This document shows, piece after piece, positions 6,378-8,828 of a stretch of 8,828 nucleotides of DNA. The notes under the pieces are model-generated. The model saw only the letters and a program-made list of their open reading frames with translations, did no database searches and was not told where the DNA came from. The DNA is taken from the NCBI RefSeq assembly GCF_946885885.1, contig NZ_CAMPHN010000176.1, forward strand, positions 1 through 8,828, read 5' to 3'. A program made the translations under genes and the position numbers. Each line of letters opens with the position of its first letter. The stretch's first letter is position 1. This DNA is from an uncultured Pseudomonas sp. GTDB taxonomy: Bacteria; Pseudomonadota; Gammaproteobacteria; Pseudomonadales; Pseudomonadaceae.

Positions 6378-7172
6378 ATGAATCGAAAACAACTGTTCGC
6401 CAGCCTGTGCTTAGCCTTGTGTCTGGGTGCCCAAGCCAGCGAACTGCAGCCACTGGATATCAGCGTAGGCGACTGGCCGCCCTATCTCTCCACCAGCCTG
6501 AAACACAACGGTGTCGTCGCCCACCTGATCAGCGACCTGTTCGCCGATGAGGGTTATCGCGTCAGCTTCCAGTTCCTGCCTTGGCCGCGCGCCTACGCGG
6601 CGGCCGCCGCGGGCAAGTTCGACGCCACCGCGGTTTGGATGCACAAGAGTGAACGCGAGGCGGACTTTCTCTTCAGCGCACCGCTGCTGGACGAGCAATT
6701 CGTGTTCTTCCACCTGAAAAGTCTGCCCTTCGATTGGCGGACCTTCGACGACCTGACCGGCATGACCCTCGGCGGTGGCCTGGAATACAGCTACGGGCCG
6801 GACTTCGATGCATTCCTTAAGCGCGACAAGGTGAAGATGGAGCGGGTATCCAGCGACGTGCAGAATTTCGAGAAACTGCTCAGGGAGCGCGTAGTGCTCT
6901 ATCCCCAGGAAATGCAGGTGGGTTATGCCGCCCTGCGCAACCATTTCAGCGCACAGGACAGGGGCAAGATCACTCACCATCCCAAACCGCTGCTGATCAA
7001 CCTCAGCTACCTGATGTTGCCGAAAACGCTCGAGGGCAGCCCTGCCCTGCTCGAGCGCTTCAATCGACGCCTGCAGCACTACCGCGACAGCGGCCGCTAC
7101 CAGCGCTATTTCGATGATCTGCAACAAGGTAAATACGAACTCGATCAGCCCGCGAACGGTGCCATTCAATGA
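6378..7172 (+). CDS. Periplasmic solute-binding protein, SBP_bac_3-like (type II fold)
   Basis: A 264-residue exported protein. The ATG at 6378 is preceded by GAGGG at 6367-6371 and starts a signal peptide (MNRKQLFASLCLALCLGAQA, cleavage after AQA at 18-20). The frame is open further upstream to another ATG at 6249, but that would leave a 43-residue Arg/Pro-rich lead before the signal peptide. The mature domain has the family order: DISVGDWPPY at 27-36, GVVAHLISDLFADEGYRVSF at 45-64, LPWPRAYAAAAAGKFDATAV at 67-86, and the ADFLFSAPLLDEQFVFF strand at 95-111, closing with YQRYFDDLQQGKY. These proteins bind polar amino acids or similar solutes, but many Pseudomonas copies stand without a transporter. 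No permease or ATPase gene accompanies it. Its TGA overlaps the ATG of the next gene (ATGA), indicating a shared transcript. Confidence 0.9.
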   Translation: MNRKQLFASLCLALCLGAQASELQPLDISVGDWPPYLSTSLKHNGVVAHLISDLFADEGYRVSFQFLPWPRAYAAAAAGKFDATAVWMHKSEREADFLFSAPLLDEQFVFFHLKSLPFDWRTFDDLTGMTLGGGLEYSYGPDFDAFLKRDKVKMERVSSDVQNFEKLLRERVVLYPQEMQVGYAALRNHFSAQDRGKITHHPKPLLINLSYLMLPKTLEGSPALLERFNRRLQHYRDSGRYQRYFDDLQQGKYELDQPANGAIQ

Positions 7173-8362
7173 AAGGCGCGACGCCGCTAAGGCATGGACG
7201 CAATGCAAGGAGTCAATCCTTGACTCTCAGACGGTGGCGACAGCTTCTCGTGGTGGTGTTCATCTTGCTGCCGGTGCTTGCGGCTGACGCCGAGAACGGC
7301 GTGCGGCCCGACGAAATCCGTCTGGGTATGGCCAATGCGCAAAGCGGCCCGGCCGCCGGTTTGGGTAACGGCATGAGGGCTGGTGCGCAGGCCTATTTCA
7401 CGCGGATCAACGCCGAAGGTGGCGTGCATGGCCGCAAAATCACCCTGATCGTCAAAGACGACGGCTACGAACCCGCACGCAGCGTTGCCCATACCGAGGC
7501 GCTGATCGAAACGGACAAGGTATTCGCCTTACTCGGCTACGTCGGCACCCCGACTTCGAGGGCGGCAGTACCGATTGCCTTGCGCGCGCAGGTGCCCTAT
7601 CTGTTTCCGTTTACCGGTGCCGAGTTCCTACGCACCCCGGTGAAACCCTGGGTATTCAATATTCGCGCGTCCTATTTCGACGAAACCGAAGAAATGGTCG
7701 AACGCATGACCGCCGACCTGGGTATCGAGAAAATCGCCCTGTTGATGCAAGACGACTCCTTTGGCGAAACGGTCAAAAGCGGCGTTGTCGGCGCCCTACA
7801 CAAGCGCGGCATGCAAATCCATGCGGAGGCGCGTATTCAGCGCAATTCGCTGGATGTCGAAGCCGCGGTCGCGGCATTGCTGCCCGCACAGCCCGAGGCC
7901 ATCGTCTTCATCGGCACTTACCAGCAACTGGCCGAAGCCATCGCCCGCGCCAAAGCCCTGGGCGGCGCGGCGCGGTTCTTCACCGTATCCTTTATCGGCA
8001 CGGAAAACTTCATCGCAGCGGCAGGGGCCAACGCCGATGGTGTCTATATCACCCAGGTCATGCCTTCGCCGCACGACGCCTCGCGCGCCATCGTCAAAAA
8101 TTACCTGGCCGATATAGCCCCCGCCGATGTCGGCTACACCTCCCTGGAAGGCTATATAGACGCGGCGGTTTTCGTCGCGGCGCTACGCGATGCCGGGCCG
8201 CAGCCGACACGCCTCGAACTCGTCAAGGCGCTGGAGGCGCTGAACCTCGACCTCGGCGGCTTCAAGGTGGTGTTCTCGCCAAGCAACCACCAGGGCTCCG
8301 ATGCGGTATTCCCTATCGAGATACGCGGCGGTAAAGCGGGGCCGGTCGAAACCATGCGCTAG
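7169..8362 (+). CDS. Periplasmic binding protein, LivK-like Peripla_BP_6 (type I fold)
   Basis: A protein of up to 397 residues from the branched-chain amino acid/amide-type binding protein family. After a hydrophobic export signal (LLVVVFILLPVLAADA, about 26-41) comes the family opening IRLGMANAQSGPAAGLGNGM, then AQAYFTRINAEGGVHGRKITLIVKDDGY at 74-100, the ligand-loop area LLGYVGTPTSRAAVP at 121-135, and IEKIALLMQDDSFGETVKSG around 186-205. The second lobe has PEAIVFIGTYQQLAEAI and VGYTSLEGYIDAAVFVAAL. The given start overlaps the previous stop by ATGA and would be translationally coupled, but it has no binding site and gives a long basic lead. An in-frame TTG at 7220 has a strong one and a compact signal peptide. 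No LivFGHM genes follow, so it may feed a distant permease or act as a sensor domain partner. Confidence 0.9.
   Translation: MKGATPLRHGRNARSQSLTLRRWRQLLVVVFILLPVLAADAENGVRPDEIRLGMANAQSGPAAGLGNGMRAGAQAYFTRINAEGGVHGRKITLIVKDDGYEPARSVAHTEALIETDKVFALLGYVGTPTSRAAVPIALRAQVPYLFPFTGAEFLRTPVKPWVFNIRASYFDETEEMVERMTADLGIEKIALLMQDDSFGETVKSGVVGALHKRGMQIHAEARIQRNSLDVEAAVAALLPAQPEAIVFIGTYQQLAEAIARAKALGGAARFFTVSFIGTENFIAAAGANADGVYITQVMPSPHDASRAIVKNYLADIAPADVGYTSLEGYIDAAVFVAALRDAGPQPTRLELVKALEALNLDLGGFKVVFSPSNHQGSDAVFPIEIRGGKAGPVETMR
7207..7222 (+). promoter_or_regulatory. Strong ribosome binding site before an in-frame TTG (alternative start)
   Basis: AAGGAG at 7207-7212 lies 7 nt before TTG at 7220-7222, in frame with the LivK-like protein (codon 18 from the ATG at 7169). 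Starting here yields MTLRRWRQLLVVVFILLPVL, a normal-length signal peptide, against a 26-residue basic lead from the ATG. This is the better-supported start on binding-site grounds; the ATG is favoured by codon type and the ATGA overlap. Confidence 0.55.
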
Positions 8363-8406
8363 CGCGAATCGTTGCCCGCCATCGGCTACCCCAACGCCAC
8401 GGTTGC

Positions 8407-8757
8407 CTACCTGGTATTCCAGTAGCGCTGCATCTCGACGAATAGAAAGGAGGCGGTCCAGGTGATCAGCACCAGGCCGGTGAGCGCCTCGATTCCGGTC
8501 AGGTAGCGCAGGTCCCCGATCGGCTGGATATCGCCGAACCCCAGGGTGGTGAAGGTGGTGAAGGAGAAATACACGCAGTCGAGAAAACCGCCATCGGTAT
8601 TGCCTTGCAGATGCCCCCAGCCCTCGGCACGGACCATCAGGTAATAGGCGAAGGCGAATATCCAGACCTCGATGGCATGGGCGATCAAGGCCCCGACGAC
8701 GCCGAACAAGATGCGCAAGCGATGCCTGACCTTCATTCGCTGCACCCACAGGGTCAT
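8407..8757 (-). CDS. Two-TM potassium-channel-like protein (Ion_trans_2)
   Basis: A 116-residue inner-membrane protein with the minimal pore architecture. TM1 is about residues 17-41 (FGVVGALIAHAIEVWIFAFAYYL), the pore helix and filter are CVYFSFTTFTTLGFGD at 61-76, and TM2 is about 84-106 (YLTGIEALTGLVLITWTASFLF). The selectivity sequence is TLGFGD rather than the standard TVGYGD. There is no cytoplasmic RCK or cyclic-nucleotide domain, because the protein ends about ten residues after TM2 (VEMQRYWNTR). Such proteins probably form tetrameric K+ or cation pores. The ATG at 8757 is chosen. A TTG at 8766 is possible, and an in-frame TGA at 8791-8793 limits any extension. No good Shine-Dalgarno is seen. 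The gene is convergent with the LivK-like gene across 44 nt without an evident terminator. Confidence 0.85.
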   Translation of the reverse strand: MTLWVQRMKVRHRLRILFGVVGALIAHAIEVWIFAFAYYLMVRAEGWGHLQGNTDGGFLDCVYFSFTTFTTLGFGDIQPIGDLRYLTGIEALTGLVLITWTASFLFVEMQRYWNTR

Positions 8758-8828
8758 CCTCGACAAGAACTCGTAGGGTCTGTTGCCGTTTCATCGCGAC
8801 CGCGCCGGAGCCTGTTTTAGCGCGAGGC

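Noticed and set aside
6162..6392. 77-codon N-terminal extension of the beta-propeller protein
   Set aside because: The extension is Arg/Cys/Gly-rich, has no binding site, covers the divergent promoter region and would place a clear signal peptide in the interior.
6411..7208. 265-codon open frame on the minus strand
   Set aside because: Antisense shadow of the SBP_bac_3-like gene, whose motifs, signal peptide and ribosome site are clear. The shadow has no recognisable domain.
8183..8794. 203-codon open frame on the minus strand overlapping the channel gene
   Set aside because: Arg-rich product in another frame across the channel gene and the end of the LivK-like gene. The channel frame carries the filter and two membrane helices instead.

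Overview
The window looks like a chromosomal segment of a Pseudomonas or close relative. This is inferred from the GC-rich coding with strong third-position GC bias, an RlmF of gammaproteobacterial type, and paired REP-like hairpins with GTAGGGTGGACA and GTAGCCCGGATGCAATCC cores of the kind common in Pseudomonas intergenic spaces. There are no rRNA, tRNA, CRISPR, transposase or phage genes.

Layout: (1) 1-200 is the 3' end of an unrecognised plus-strand gene. (2) 304-1332 is rlmF, a 23S rRNA m6A methyltransferase. (3) 1364-1440 is a doublet of inverted hairpins between two converging genes. (4) 1483-2625 is a minus-strand pair, an ArsR/SdpR-type repressor followed 27 nt later by a UbiG-like SAM methyltransferase. 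(5) 2629-2659 is an AT-rich imperfect palindrome in the divergent space before a plus-strand DCC-family (DUF393) CxxC protein at 2705-3115. (6) 3122-4366 is a minus-strand ArsB/NhaD/SLC13-type permease, convergent with the DCC gene. (7) 4367-4793 is non-coding and holds two more hairpin doublets and a strong intrinsic terminator. (8) 4794-6161 is a minus-strand exported beta-propeller of the choice-of-anchor I type. (9) 6378-8362 is a divergent plus-strand pair of periplasmic solute-binding proteins of two different folds, overlapping by an ATGA. (10) 8407-8757 is a minus-strand two-TM potassium-channel-like protein with a GFGD filter.

Functionally the window is a mosaic of small units. The most system-like parts are the repressor-methyltransferase pair beside the DCC thiol protein (with a permease next to it), and the coupled pair of binding proteins with no transporter genes in view. 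Neither can be called a new system from sequence alone. The regulator probably acts on the divergent promoter region, and the two binding proteins may serve as ligand sensors or as donors to a distant permease.
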